Shown here piece after piece: positions 1-12,490 of a stretch of 64,000 bases of DNA. The notes below the pieces were generated by a model. The model had not been told where the DNA came from, did not search any database, and saw only the letters and a program-made list of their open reading frames with translations. Both the position numbers and the translations under genes were made by a program. Numbering within the stretch: the first letter of the stretch is position 1; every line of letters starts with the position of its first letter. Source of the DNA: Mauremys mutica (Eukaryota > Chordata > Testudines > Geoemydidae). Where the stretch lies: assembly GCF_020497125.1 (NCBI RefSeq), contig NC_059072.1, forward strand, positions 274,952,045 through 275,016,044, written 5' to 3'.

Positions 1-1590
1 AGCAAGGCCTTTAGAAAGTTAAGACATCTTTTTAATTGTATTTCCAAACAGACACGTCAACTGGATGAGCCCTTCATGAACCCGAAGTTCTGTTGTGCTC
101 CTTTATCTCAAATAATATTGTGTGATATGGCTGAGGTTATCCAGTTTAACCTATTTAACATGTCACCCAGACATTTGAATAACTAATTTTAAATAGCTAA
201 CTGAAAATTGTTAAAAATCACACATTTCCAAATAAAATATTTAAATGTTTAATTAGACAGGACCTTATTTTTATGGGGAAAAAATGGGGCATATTTTATG
301 TTCTTGCTCTGAATTTTCAAACAAAGGGGCTGCTAGTTAGTATAATTACAGTATTGTAATAGAAAATTTCACATTTATTTGCTAGGTGTGACAGCAAGTT
401 ATGAGAATTCAGGGTATATGTTTAATTCCCATGAAACAACAAAGCAAAAAAGATGTCAATACTAATGCCTAAAGGCTGCTCTGACTTACACCAGTTGTCT
501 ATGGCTTCACTGAGCCCTTCTGGCAACCAGAGATCACTGCAGCTATATCCCCTTTTCCACAGACATGCTCCTGGACACTGGGATTGTGGCATAGGAACCA
601 TTAAGATGACACTGCATTATGTGAGGATTCCTTAGCACTGATCCAGCTAAATCTACTGACTTTACAGATGCTTCTGTGTTGCTGAAATGATACAATCAGA
701 CCAGGGGCCGAGATTTAACCTAGACATTTTTATTTTACTGGCAGACGTGATCCTTCATAAGAGCAAAGGACTGCTGGTGCAATTACTAGCTCTGCTTGTG
801 CATGTAAGTCTTTTTTCCTAACTCAACAACCTGCACAGATGCAACAAAGCCAAACCCTCTCCTCCCCCAGTGCCTGTTTCAAATCTATTTCTTGCTTTCA
901 TGGGTTACATAACATGTTGTGACTGTCATTCTCCTTTGCTGTTTGGGTAAAAGCAATTGCAAAGCCATGATGGAAATGTGCTGATGTTCCAGGCAATCCT
1001 ATCCTTCCGTGGAAACCTCAAGGCATGGCAATCATACTCCACTGAGTTAAGCCAAAATATTAGTAAAGTTAACCAATTCTTTTACTAATTTGGATAGATG
1101 ATACACAGATGGCAGCGTAGTCAGTTGTAGTATTAAATCTGAACACTGTAGCAAAATTATCACTGCTTGCGTGAGGGAGCTGCTGAAAGACTATACAAAA
1201 AAAAATGTTGGTCTTTCTCCAGTCTTGGGCTTTCACAATAGTAAATATTTTTGCCGTCCACTACTGAAGTTTCTGCATCAGATTAAGTAGAATGTCTTAC
1301 TTTTCACCAGTGCTGCAGTTGTTACAAGTTATCCAGTATCACAGGCCTGCTACCACTTGTCCACAAGGAAGCTATCCATCTCACACCTGGAAAGCCAAGT
1401 TGCTATGCTGCATCATTCTTTTGCACAGCTCACTGCCTGAAGAAACATTCTTAATTATCCTCAGAATTGTTGTTCAACCCACAGCAAAAACATACAGATT
1501 ACAGATGACCTGCAAACTCCAAGTAGTTGCCTTCAGCAGCAATTTGCTAGGGTAAATTCACTTACCAAAGTAAATATCTCTGGGCCATGT
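1..1590. other. AT-rich stretch with no recognised gene
   Basis: Only short open frames without recognisable domains occur here on either strand. I see no transposon hallmark, RNA gene or convincing exon. Confidence 0.5.
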
Positions 1591-1599
1591 TCTAATACC

Positions 1600-2350
1600 C
1601 TTCCTCATTCTGAATAGTACCTTAGCCCAGATCCACTAAGGTACTTAGGTGCCTAAACCCTAGATTCAGGTGCCTGAGTTCCAGTCTTAGGCACTACAGT
1701 GGTACACAAAACCCTATTTGGCTGCCATCCCATAGGCATTTGTATTTGTTTGGTACCTAAATTTTTGCTATAAAAGTTCCCTCAGCACCTACGTTTCTTT
1801 CCCTGGGCATGCAAACTGCTGCCTTTGGATAGGCATCCAGGTGCCTATCGTCCACCTAAACCCCAATACAATCCACAAAAATGAATGAGCACCTGTCGCA
1901 CCTATGGGGTCTGATCCAGTAGGTGACCTCAGAGGCTGCCTACTGGATAGGGTCACATTCAAAATCTGGCCACCAAAGGATGAGGTGGGGATGGTGGCAT
2001 CCACCTTATAACTTTTAGCCCAGTAGTTAAAACACTCACTTTAATTCCCCTTTCTATCAGATGGGGACAAAGGATTTGACCAGGGATCTCCTACTTTCCC
2101 AGAGAGTGCTCTAACTGCTGAACTATGATGTATGCTGGTGGGGAAGGAGCCGTTCCTTGGTCTCATGTTGAACCTGTTCCACTTTGGCCCACTGACTCTA
2201 AGTATGTAATCCAGAGTTTGTGAAAATGACTCTATAGTCCAGTAGTTAGGGCACTATCTCAGAGACCCACAGTCCAGTCTCCCTCCACCACTGACTCTTT
2301 AATTATTCAGACATAGTGAATAGTATTTTGTGAATAGTGAATTAGTGAAT
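1600..2350. repeat. Dispersed foldback repeat, copy 1
   Basis: This stretch shares its layout with 48690-49190: a segment rich in 'aggtgcctaa'-like words, then a tRNA-like word (near 2023, 'agtagttaaaacactcact') followed about 80 bases later by an imperfect reverse complement of it (near 2102, 'agagtgctctaactgctgaa'). A further forward word lies near 2235-2260. The forward/reverse pair could fold into a hairpin. The shared order in two places 47 kb apart argues for a repeat family; I do not know its name. Edges are approximate. Confidence 0.45.
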
Positions 2351-3395
2351 TTCTAAGCACCTAAAGGCTAGGGGCTGTGACACTGAGCATCGTAATGCCC
2401 AAGTTCTTTGTGGATCTGGAACTTAATCTACAAATAGTTCCAATGGAGTTACTGGGACTACTTATGGATTACGGTACTAGTCAGAGTGAGTAAGGGTATC
2501 AGAATGTGGCCTTTTGTGCGTAGCCTCCAGCCAATCAGCTATAGGAAAGAGGACCTACCTGTTTTATGTGACAGAGCCTACCACTTCCTAGGGTACTTAC
2601 TTTTTTGATGTGATGTCTTCTTGGTTTGAATGATGCAAATGAAATATTAATTTTCTGATGTTAGCATATACTATACAAATGCCATTTCAGAAAATTATAT
2701 CATCAGTTTCCTACAAGTGTCACATACCTCTCCATTACTCACTCCTTTGTGTCTTTAATGAGTCTAAATAACATCATGAGTCAGGCTTCGATTACCATGT
2801 TATCTAGGCAGTTCCTCCCAGGCATTTCAAGGTGATAACTTGCCACCAACCACAAACAGTAAAACATGTTATTCAGAGAAAACTATCAGTTAAAATGAAC
2901 ACTGAAACAAATGAGGCATTCCTCTTACAGATGGCTTTTCAGCATCTATGGTGTCTTATTAAACCTTCAGTATTACGTAGACTGATGCTCCCTTGTTTTT
3001 CACTACCACTCCCAGCAACAGCAGCACAATTCAGTATGGAGCTGCCAGCATAGAGTTATCTTGTCACAAAACAGCATGATGAGAGCCTCTCTCTGTATGT
3101 CCTTAGAGTGACTGCAGCTGGAAAACTGGAGTCTCTCCTACAGCCTACAGTTTTGGCTTCTTCAAGCTGGGGCTGGTCCTACATAATCCTCAACCCCATC
3201 ATAGATTTTTGCAGCATCGGAACTGCTCTAATACATGCCAGATGGCTCTGACCCGTACAAAGCCATTTGCCAGCAACCTCCTTGACCATTCCCACCCTGC
3301 CATGTCCCCTGTGATGGCTCTATGCCCACTGGAGTTTGACCGAGGGTTGAGGAATAGGCTGCTTGTACCACCACAGTGATGCAGATAGGACAAAG
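2351..3395. other. No recognised gene
   Basis: Short frames only; no domain, repeat end or RNA gene that I can support. Confidence 0.45.
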
Positions 3396-4095
3396 AAGCT
3401 GGTTCAAAATATTGTGTACAGTTCTGGATAGCTGTACACAAACTGGAGGGACTTCAGAGAAGAGAAATAAAACTGAAAAGGGGTCTAGATGGATTGATTT
3501 ATGAGAAAAAAATAAAATAACTAAATATACATGGCTTGGCTAAACAAACTACTAAGAGGCATAGGGCCAGATTTTCCAATTTTTTCAAAGGTATTTAGGT
3601 ACAGCTGGATGAATAACTGAGTTAAGCTCCTAATGCCATTAAGCACTTTTGAAAATGCCATTAGGTGCCTATCTGCATCCTCAGGAACTTAAATATATTT
3701 GAAAAAAAAACTTGTCCTAAGTGACATGGGATCCTAAGTTCCATCAACCTGTAATGAGATCTTGTAATTTAAAGCAAAATTTGGGATGTATTTACATGCC
3801 CAACTTTCATTGAAATCGAAGGGAATTAGGCACTTAGATACCTTTTATAATCTGGCCCTTTAGAAAATGGGATTTAGGCCCTTTTGAAAATGTTACCCAT
3901 AGTCTATAAACATCTGAAAAAATATATGTAATATCACCAGGAAGGAAGAGGAATGATCTAGGGTTGTACCAGGGACTATAACTAAAAGTAATGGCATGGC
4001 ATTTAGAAAGGTAAAATTGAGGCTGAATATCAAGAAACATTTCCTAGTAATGGGATACTGACAGAATAACAGCATCCCAAGGTGGAACCCTTGCA
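3396..4095 (+). repeat. Old CR1/L3-like LINE 3' tail, split by a MITE
   Basis: The segment 3396-3560 ('tgtacagttctggatagctg' and the following 'agaagagaaataaaactgaa') and the segment 3898-4095 ('agtctataaacatctgaa', 'aaattgaggctgaatatcaa', 'catcccaaggtgga') match by memory the non-coding and C-terminal end of CR1/L3-type LINEs, in the same order and orientation. The gap between them is filled by a separate repeat at about 3561-3897. Much diverged and without an open frame, so an old insertion. The family call rests on recollection, not alignment. Confidence 0.45.
3561..3897. repeat. MITE-like repeat inserted in the LINE tail
   Basis: Begins near 3562 with 'agggccagatttt' and holds the inverse word 'aatctggccct' near 3849-3859, so it has inverted terminal-type sequence. 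The inside is made of 'aggtgcctat' and 'ttgaaaatgccattaggtgc' words common in reptile dispersed repeats. It interrupts a LINE tail that resumes after it, so it inserted later. I could not fix the target duplication and the right edge is uncertain. Confidence 0.4.
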
Positions 4096-4423
4096 CATAC
4101 TTTGGTCAATTAACATTAGACAAAAAAAAATATAGCAGTAAATTCACATAGGGGACAATCCTGCACTAGATGCGATGACTGAATCGGTCATCTTCATCTT
4201 TAATGTCTATAATTCACAAACATTACAAAACATGTAATTGTAGAAGTGACTACTTTAGTGTACTTTCTTGAAATGAGTATAAATGGGAGACATAAAATTG
4301 CCGAGAAAAGTGGTAACTTTAAAACAAATGCATGGTAACTGTCAATGCCAAATAAGTGACATCAGCAAGTTTATTTTTGCCTTTTGTCATTCAAATTAAA
4401 ATTATTTGCTCCAGGTTTGGGGC

Positions 4424-4439
4424 GTGTGTGTGTGTGTGT
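4424..4439. repeat. (GT)8 microsatellite
   Basis: Uninterrupted dinucleotide run. Confidence 0.9.
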
Positions 4440-4639
4440 TTGGGGGTGGAGGGTAAGGCATTCATCTCTTATTTTAATATTTATTCACCTCAACCCATTC
4501 AGTCTCATCTCCTATGTAAATAATGGAACTATCCTTTGTGATAATGGAAATAATGTCTTAAAAATATTTTGTTGTGTGTACTGTCATTATCATTCAATAA
4601 AAATGAATATGTTTGACATACCTGAGTGCAATCCAGACC

Positions 4640-5581
4640 AGTGAAGGTCTGTGTTTCCCCTGCACTGACTTACAATATCTTGCTGCAGTAGCTCCCTCCT
4701 GGGCCTTTCACAAACATCCTTACAGCATGCAAGTCACACCCTGAGTATCTGTGTGTAACTGCAGCCTGCCAGCCACACGTGGCTTGGACCCTGGCTTTTC
4801 CCAGCCTTAGTCACCTCTGTTGGGTGACCCCCAACACACTTCCAGTCCCAGATTTTTCTCCCTCCCGCCCCCCAAAAATGTATGTCTTGTACTGTCCAGC
4901 CCTCTTCCGAACAGTTCAAATGTATTAGGTCCATTATTCCTGTTAGGGAATAATATACAAAAGTTTATTACCTTACATAGAGTTATCCAGACACTTACAC
5001 TTAAATACACTGGATTAGATAAAACTATAAAACAAGTTTATTAACTACAAAGAGATAGATTTTAAGTGAGTACAAGCAATGAGGCATAAAAGTCAGAAAT
5101 GTTTCTTTTTCTTGTAAAGATAAACCTTTTCTAGTGCCTAACTTAACAAACTGTATTCAATTCAAAACAAAGTTTCTCGCCACATGCTTCCAGCAGCATT
5201 ATTGACTAAACTCTTTAGGTCAGGACCCTTCCCCCAGAGTCCAATGGCCTCTTTTGTCTTCTCGGGTGCAAAGAGTGAGATGGACAGGAAGACAGAGGAA
5301 GGGTCTCTTGGGGTGCTTACCTCTCCTTGTTGTAGTTTAATTCCCTGGAATCTGTGTGGAATGATGTTCCTTGCTGGATTTTCCCCCCATCTGTGTATGG
5401 TTTCTTTTGTTTCCTCCCTTCCCTCTTTCTGCCTTATGACTCAGTTTACTGCTTAAATGCAAATTAAGTACACTTTCCTTTGTTTAGGACAGACCTGTTT
5501 GCTGACTTCTGCTGGGGTACGGCTGTGTGGTTTTGAACATGTGCTAAGAACATCATACGGGGGGCTTGTCATAACTTGAAT
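4640..5581 (-). repeat. LTR-like repeat, left part
   Basis: A long non-coding stretch with features of an old retroviral LTR. On the minus strand it shows AT-rich TATA/AATAAA-like words around 5010-5045 ('gtttattaactacaaagaga' on the plus strand). The sequence resumes after the CR1 fragment at 5582-5946, continuing to about 6110 ('ggtgaatacagggatgcttt'). I recall similar sequence from turtle ERV LTRs, but found no clear TG...CA ends or target duplication, so LTR identity and edges are tentative. Confidence 0.3.
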
Positions 5582-5946
5582 ATGCAGCAGGTTTAAAACA
5601 AACAAAAGGAAGTATTTCTTCACGCAATGCACAGTCAACCTGTGGAACTCTTTGCCAGAGGATATTGTGAAAGCCAAAATTATAATAGGGTTCAGAAAAG
5701 AACTAGATAAGTTCATGGAGGATATGTCCATCAATGACTACTAGCCAGGATGTGAAGGGATGCAAATCCATGCTCTGAAGTGTCCCTGGCCTCTGTTTGC
5801 CAGAAGCTGGGAATGGCAACATGGGATGGATCACTTGATGATTACCTGTTCTGTTCATCCCTTCTGAAGCACCAGGCATTGGCCACTGTCAGGAGACAGG
5901 ATACTGGGCTAAATAGACCATTGGTCTGACCCCATATGGCCATTCT
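5582..5946 (+). mobile_element. CR1 LINE, 3' end only
   Basis: Matches the CR1 3' region also seen at 8560-8905 in this window: 'ggtttaaaacaaacaaaagg', the 'cagtcaacctgtggaactct' stretch, 'ccatcaatgactactagcca', 'gatcacttgatgattacctg' and a terminal 'tatggccattctt'. About 365 bp, strongly 5'-truncated as is usual for CR1. It splits an LTR-like repeat and is therefore younger than it. No coding capacity beyond the last residues of ORF2. Confidence 0.85.
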
Positions 5947-6110
5947 TTAAAGTTTCTACATATATTTCACCATGATATTGACCTGTGAGTTATTAGTTTT
6001 CAAATGATACCTCAATGTACAATCATTACTGCAAGACTGGTGTGAATACCCATGGTGAATACAGGGATGCTTTCAGTTACACCCATACATTCCCCTCAAT
6101 TGTATGTCTG
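5947..6110 (-). repeat. LTR-like repeat, right part
   Basis: Continuation of the 4640-5581 repeat after the CR1 insertion, judged from remembered turtle LTR words ('ttttcaaatgatacctcaat', 'ggtgaatacagggatgcttt'). The same caveats apply. Confidence 0.28.
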
Positions 6111-7078
6111 TGGAATGTATATGATTTCAATTGACTCTGCACACACAGTTCATAGTAGTAATTAGGCATATGTGAAAAGGACCTTGCTTAACATGAAAAA
6201 AAAAAGGAGGTCTGGAGGATTCTTAGGAATTATGAACCCTAGCACATAAGCAGGCTTCTTAGTCATCTTCTTTAGACAAGCAGATGAACTCATTGCAATT
6301 AACCCCTTATGGTGTATAAGTAATAGAACTACTTTATATTATTTGAGAGTGTGACCTATCAGGAAGATTTTTTAGGAGCACCACACAAAAACGGAATATA
6401 AAAGTTATTTGTTACCTCATGGTTACAAATTCTCCTTTAATTTAAATTAAACTCTTACTAGGCTTTCAAATTTGGGATATACTTTCTTTAAAAATATATA
6501 TTATTTACAGTTACATTTCACAGACCATATAATAACTCAATGAGGGAATCTGACATCATAAATTGTGAGAAGTGAGGCCAAGTGGTTCGGTTTAGTCAAT
6601 ATACAAAATACAGATGCCAGTAACTGGATATTAGTCTAATCTATGAGATTATGTAGCAAATGAAATGGCTGAACTTCTACAGTATTTTTCTTAGCAATGT
6701 TTGAATATACACTATTTTTAAATATGCAGTATGGCAGGAATATAGGCAGTACCTTTCAGAATGCAGCATTTAAACTGATATTACAAATAAAATAATAAGT
6801 CATTGTGCATTCTCAGAACACTGTGAAGTAATAATTGCAAAATAATTCCCACCTGTATTGGGGCATAACAGAGGCCAAAAATGACATTTATTTAGTTTTA
6901 TGCAAAATATTATAAAAATACCTACCAAGGTCTCTAGATGTACATACCATATATTACAAATTTAAGGAATAAATAAGCAAGCCAGGAATGGAATAAAAAT
7001 GCACCAAGTATCAATTCTGATCCTTAATGTACAATTCCCCACTACTGGTTTGAAGTGGACAGGCCAATTACAAAGATA
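6111..7078. other. No recognised gene
   Basis: AT-rich, short frames only, no repeat end or domain recognised. Confidence 0.45.
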
Positions 7079-8906
7079 AGGCCATTGCAGAGAAACTAAA
7101 TTAATTATTTGCATCGGTCTTCTTGGCTGAGGATGTGAGGGAAATTCCCAAACCTGAGCCATTCTTTTAGGTGACAAACCTGAGGACCTTTCCCAGATTG
7201 AGGTGTCATTAGAGGAGGTTTTGGAACAAGCTGATAAACTAAACAGTAATAAGACACCAGGACCAGATGGTATTCACCCCAAGAGTTCTGAATAAACTCA
7301 AATGTGAAATTGCAGAACTACTAACTGTAGTTTGTAACCTATTATTTAAATCAGCTTCTGTACCAAATGACTGGAGGATAGCTAATGTGATGCCAATTTT
7401 TTAAAAGAACCCCAGAGGTGATCCCGGCAATTACAGGCCGGTAAGCCTGACTTCACTACCAGGCAAATGGGTTGAAAATACAGTAAAAAACAAAATTGTT
7501 AGACAATTGAAAACATAATTTGTTGGGGAAGAGTCAACATGGTTTCTGTAAAAGGAAATCATACTTCACCAATCTACTAAAATTCTTTGAGGGGATCATC
7601 AAGCATGTGGGCAAGGGTGATTCAGTGGATATAGTGTACTTAGATTTTCAGAAAGCCTTTGACAAGATTCCTCACCAAAGGCTCTTTAACAAAGTAAGCT
7701 GTCCTGGGATAAGAGGGAAGGTCCTCTCATGGATTGGTAACTAGTTAAAAGATAGAAAACAAAGGGTAGGAATAAATGGTCAGTTTTCAGAATGGAGAGA
7801 GACAAATAGTGATGTCCCCCAGCGGTCTGTACTGGGACCAGTCATATTCAATATATTAATAAATGATCTGGAAAAAGGGGTAAACAGTGAGATGGCAAAA
7901 TTTGCAGATGATACAAAATGACTCAAGATAGTTAAGTTCCAAGCAGACTGTGAAGAGCTACCAAAGGATCTCACAAAACTGGATGACCGGGCAACAAAAT
8001 GGCAGATGAAATTCAGTGTTGATAAATGCAAAGTAATTCACATTGGAAATCATAATTCCAATTATACATATAAAATTATGGGGTCTAAATTTGCTTTTAC
8101 CACTCAAGAAAGAGATCTTGTGTTCTTCAGGAAAGTTATCTATAAACATCCACTCAATGAGCAGCAGCATTAAAGAAAGCGAACAGAATGTTGGAAATCA
8201 TTAAGAAAGGGATAGATAATAAGACATAAAATATCATATTGCTTCTATATAAATCCATGGTATGCCTATATCTTTAATACTGCATGCAGATGTGGTCTAC
8301 CATCTCAAAAAAGATATATTGGAATTGGAAAGGTTCAGAAAAGGACAACATAATTGACTAGGTGTATGGAACGGCTTCCATATAAGGAGAGATTAATACG
8401 ACTGGGACTTCTTAGCTTGGAAAAGAAACAACTACAGGGGGATATTATAGAGGTCTATAAAATCATAACTGGTGTGGGGAAAGTAAATGAGGAAGTGTTA
8501 TTTACACTTTCTCATAACACAAGAACTAGGAGTCACCAAATGAAATTAATAGACAGAGGTTTAAAACAAACAAAAGGGAGTATTTTTTCACACAATGCAT
8601 AGTCAGCCTGTGGAACTCCTTGCCAGAGGATGTTGTGAAGGCCAAGACTATAACAAGGATAAAAAAACCCCCACAAGATAAATTCATGGAGGATAGGTCC
8701 ATCAATGTCTATTAGCCCGGATGGGCAGGGATGGTGTCCTAAATCTCTGTTTGCCAGAATCTGGGAATGAGCAACAGGGGACTGATCACTTGATGATTAC
8801 CTGTTCTGTTCCTTTCCTCTAGGGCACCTGGCATAGGCCATTGTCAGAAGGCCATTGTCAGAAGACTGGGCTGGATGGACCTGTGGTCTGAACCAGTATA
8901 GCCATT
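7079..8906 (+). pseudogene. CR1 LINE, 5'-truncated, ORF2 reverse transcriptase remnant
   Basis: The 3' half of a CR1. Translating in mixed frames gives an RT with 'QHGFCKRKS' (7535 region), the motif-A block 'VDIVYLDFQKAFDKIPHQRL' at about 7626-7685 and the catalytic 'KFADD' block near 7897-7911, then the CR1 tail 'ggtttaaaacaaacaaaagg' to 8905. Frameshifts and stops separate these blocks, so no product is made. The RT would copy CR1 RNA at nicked target DNA. The start corresponds to the segment just before RT in the minus copy next to it. The 3' end abuts the 3' end of the minus CR1 at 8906/8907 and the expected tail repeat is missing from this copy. Confidence 0.88.
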
Positions 8907-9399
8907 AAGAACATAAGAACATAAGAATGGCCATACTGGGTCAGACCAAAGGTCCATCCAGCCAAGTATCCTGTCTACCGACAGTGGCCTATGGAAGGTG
9001 CCCCAGAAGGAGTGAACCTACCAGGTAATCATCAAGTGATCTCTCTCCTGCCATCCTTCTCCACCCTCTGACAAACAGAGGCTAGGGACACACATCTGTA
9101 CACAGTATTCAAGATGTGGGCATATCATGGATTTATATAACGGCAATAAGACATTCTTCATCTTATCCTCTATCCCTTTTTTAATGATTCATAACATCCT
9201 GTTTGCTTTTTTGACTGCCGCTGAACTCTGAGTGGACGTCTTCAGAGAACTATCCATGATGACTCCAAGATCTATTTCCTGATTAGTTGTAGCTAAATTA
9301 GCCCCCATCATATTGTATGTATAGTTGGGGTTATTTTTTAAATGTGCATTACTTTACATTTATCCACATTAAAATTTCATTTTCCATTTTGTTGCCCAA

Positions 9400-10511
9400 T
9401 CACTTAATTTTGTGAGATCTTTTTGAAGTTCTTCACAGTCTGCTTTGGTCTTAACTATCTTGAGCAGTTTAGTATCATCTGCAAACTTTGCCACCTCACT
9501 GTTTACCCCTTTGTCCAGATCATTTATGAATAAGTTGAATAGGATTGGTCCTAGAACTGACCCTTGGGAAACACCACTAGTTACCCTTTGTTACCTGTCT
9601 TTTAACCAGTTCTCAATCCATGAAAGGATCTGCCCTCTTATCCCATGACAACTTAATTTACGTAAGAGCCTTTGGTGAGGGACCTTGTCAAAGGTTTTCT
9701 GGAAATCTAAGTACACTATATCCACATGTTAGTTGACCCCTTCAAATAACTCTAATAGATTAGTAAGACATGATTTCCTTTTATAGAAACCATGTTGATT
9801 TTTGCCCAACAATTTATGTTCTTCTATGTGTCTAACAATTTTATTCTTTACTATTGTTTCAACTAATTTGCCTGGTACTGATGTTAAACTTACTGGTCTA
9901 TAATTGTCGGCATCACCTCTAGAGCCCTTTTTAAATATTGGCGTAACATTAGCTATCTTCCAGTCATTGGGTTCAGAAGCTGATTTAAAGAACAGGTTAC
10001 AAGCCATAGTTAATAGTTCCGCAATTTCACATTTGAGTTCTTTCAGAACTCTTGGGTGAATGCCATCTGGTCCCAGTGACTTGTTACTGTTAAGTTTATC
10101 CATTAATTCCAAAACCTCCTCTAACGACACTTCAATCTGTGACAGTTCCTCAGATTTGTCATGTATAAAGGACAACTCAGGTTTGGGAATCTCCCTAACA
10201 TCCTCAGCCGTGAAGACTGAAGTAAAGAATTCACTTAGTTTCTCCACAATGACTTTATCGTCTTTAAGCGCTCCTTTTATATCTCGATCATCCAAGGGGC
10301 CCCACTGGTTGTTTAGCAGGCTTCCTGCTTCTGATGTACTTAAAAAACATTTTGTTATTACCTTTTGAGTTTTTGCTAGCCGTTCTTCAAATTTCTTTTT
10401 GGCTTTTCTTATTACATTTTTACACTTAATTTGGCAGTATTTATGCTCCTTTCTATTTACCTCACTTGGATTTGACTTCCACTTTTTAAAAGATGCCTTT
10501 TTATCTCTCAC
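9400..10511 (-). pseudogene. CR1 ORF2 reverse transcriptase remnant
   Basis: An open stretch of 260 codons (10511-9729) begins with the linker before RT and holds 'NKSLGPDGIHPRVLKEL', 'WKIANVTPIFKKGSRGDADN', 'YRPVSLTSVPGKLVE' and 'NQHGFYKRKSCLTNLLEL'. After a stop, the motif-A block (DFQKTFDK) reads at about 9660-9720 and the catalytic 'KFADD' block near 9479-9493. So the enzyme core is recognisable but interrupted. The first 260 codons being open suggests only moderate age. Confidence 0.85.
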
Positions 10512-10580
10512 TGCTTCTTTTACATGGTTGTTAAGCCACAGTGGCTCTTTTTTAGTTCTTTTACTGTGGGTTTTTTTTTT

Positions 10581-11314
10581 TTAATTTTGGGGTATACATT
10601 TAAGGCAAGCCTCTATTATGGTGTCTTTGAAAAGTGTCCATGCAGCTTGCAGGGATTTCACTCTAGTCACTGTACCTTTTAATTTATGTTTAACTAACCT
10701 CCTTATTTTTGCATTGTTCCCCTTTTCAAAATTAAATGCCACAGTTTTGGGCTGTTGAGGTGTTCTTCCCACCACAAGATTGTTAAATGTTGTTATATTA
10801 TGATCACTATTTCCAAGCAGTCCTGTTATGGTTACCTCTTGGACCAGATCCTGTGCTCCACTCAGGACTAAATTGAGAATTGCCTCTCCCCTTGTGGGTT
10901 CCTGTACCAGCTGGTCCAAGAAGCAGTCATTTAAAGTATCGAGAAATTTTGTCTCTGCATTGCATCCTGAGGTGACATGTACCCAGTCAATATGGGGATA
11001 GTTGAAATCCCCTGCTACTATTGAGTTCTTTTTTTGATAGTCTCTCTAATCTTCCTTAGCATTTCATCCTCATCCTGGTTGGGTGGTCGATAATAGATCC
11101 CTACTGTTATATTCTTATTAGTGCATGGACTTACTATCCATAGAGATTCTATGGAACATGTGGATTCATTTAAGATTTTTATTTCATTTGATTCTACATT
11201 TTCTTTCACATATAGTGCCACTTTTCCCCCCTCCCGCCCCCCCCCCACGGCCTGTTCTGTCCTTCCAATATATTTTGTAATCCAGAATGATTGTGTCCCA
11301 TTGATTGTCCTCAC
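10581..11314 (-). pseudogene. CR1 ORF2 endonuclease (APE-type) remnant
   Basis: Two frames carry the endonuclease: 11314-11018 with 'KVALYVKENVES' and 'VGIYYRPPNQDEDEM' (the YRPP block), and 10919-10581 with 'LLGNSDHN' (the SDH catalytic block) after 'QEPTRGEAILNLVLSG'. The GDFN block expected between them falls where the frame breaks. The enzyme would nick target DNA to start reverse transcription; it sits directly before the RT as in intact CR1. Confidence 0.75.
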
Positions 11315-11796
11315 TCTACCAGGTTTCTGTGATGCCTATTATATCAATATCCTCCTTTAACATGAGACACTCCAGTTCACCCATCTTATTATTTAGACTT
11401 CTACATTTGTGTACAATCATTTTAAAAACTTGTTACTGTTTATTTGTCTGCCCTTTTCTCATGTGTCAGATTCTTTTTTATGTGAATGTTTCTCGTCTGA
11501 TCTGGCCCATATTTTATCCTCTTCCATCCTTTCCTCCTGACTAAAACCTAGAGAATCTCTATCAATAGACTCTCCTCTAAGAGAAGACTCTGTCCGATCC
11601 ATGTGCTCCTCTGCAGCAATCGGCTTTCCCCATCTCTTAGTTTAAAAACTGCTCTGCAACTTTTTTAATGTTAAGTGCCAGCAGTCTGGATCCACTTTGG
11701 CTTAGGTGGAGCCCATCCTTCCTGTATAGGCTCCCCCATCCCAAAAGTTTCCCCAGTTCTTAATAAATCTAAACCCCTCCTCCCTACACCATTGTC

Positions 11797-12490
11797 TTAT
11801 CCATGCATTGAGACTCTGAAGCTCTGTCTAGCCCTGTGCATGGAACTGGGAGCATTTCTGAGAATGCCACCATAAAGGTACTGGAGTTCAGTCTTTTGTA
11901 GCAGCCTAAATTTGGCCTCCAGGACTTCTCTCCTACTGTTCCTTATGTCATTGATATCTACATGTACCACGACCACTGGCTCCTCCCCAGTTCTACACAT
12001 AAGTCTATCTAGATGCCTCTAGAGATCCGCAACCTTCGCACCAGGGAGGCAAGTCACCATACGGTTCTCCCGGTCATCACAAACCCAGCTATCTATGTTT
12101 CTAATGATCGAATCTCCCATTACTAACACCCACCTTTTCCTAATGATTGGAGTTCCCTTCCCCAGAGAGGTAACCTCAGTATGGGATAATACCCTAACAT
12201 CATCTGGAAGGAGGGTCCCAACTATGGGAAGGTTTCCCACTACTCCCATTGACTGCTCTCCTTCCCTGAGCCTTTCATCCTCCTTAACAGTGCAGGGGCT
12301 CTCTGACTGGAGGTGGGGAGAAATCTACAGTGTCCTGGAAAGCCTCATCAACATACTGCTCTGCTTCCCTTAGATCCTCCAGTTCCGCCACCCTGGCCTC
12401 AAAAGCCCATACGGCGTCTCTGAGGGCCAGAAGCTCCTTGCACCGAATGCACACATACACCACCCACCCACAGGGCAGGTAATCATACAT
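11797..12490 (-). pseudogene. CR1 ORF1 remnant (coiled coil and esterase-like domain)
   Basis: Reading leftwards in changing frames: a Cys-containing start ('CIRCKELLAL') with an acidic helical stretch ('ARVAELEDLREAEQYVDEAF', about 12320-12430) that fits a coiled coil; then 'VLVMGDSIIRNIDS' with the GDS motif near 12100-12145 and 'VTCLPGAKVADL'; then 'VVVVHVDINDIRN' near 11940-11975, which lines up with the GTND block of SGNH hydrolases. CR1-type ORF1 proteins are known to carry such an esterase domain. Here the expected GTND reads DIND and frameshifts separate the blocks, so it is a relic. Confidence 0.7.
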
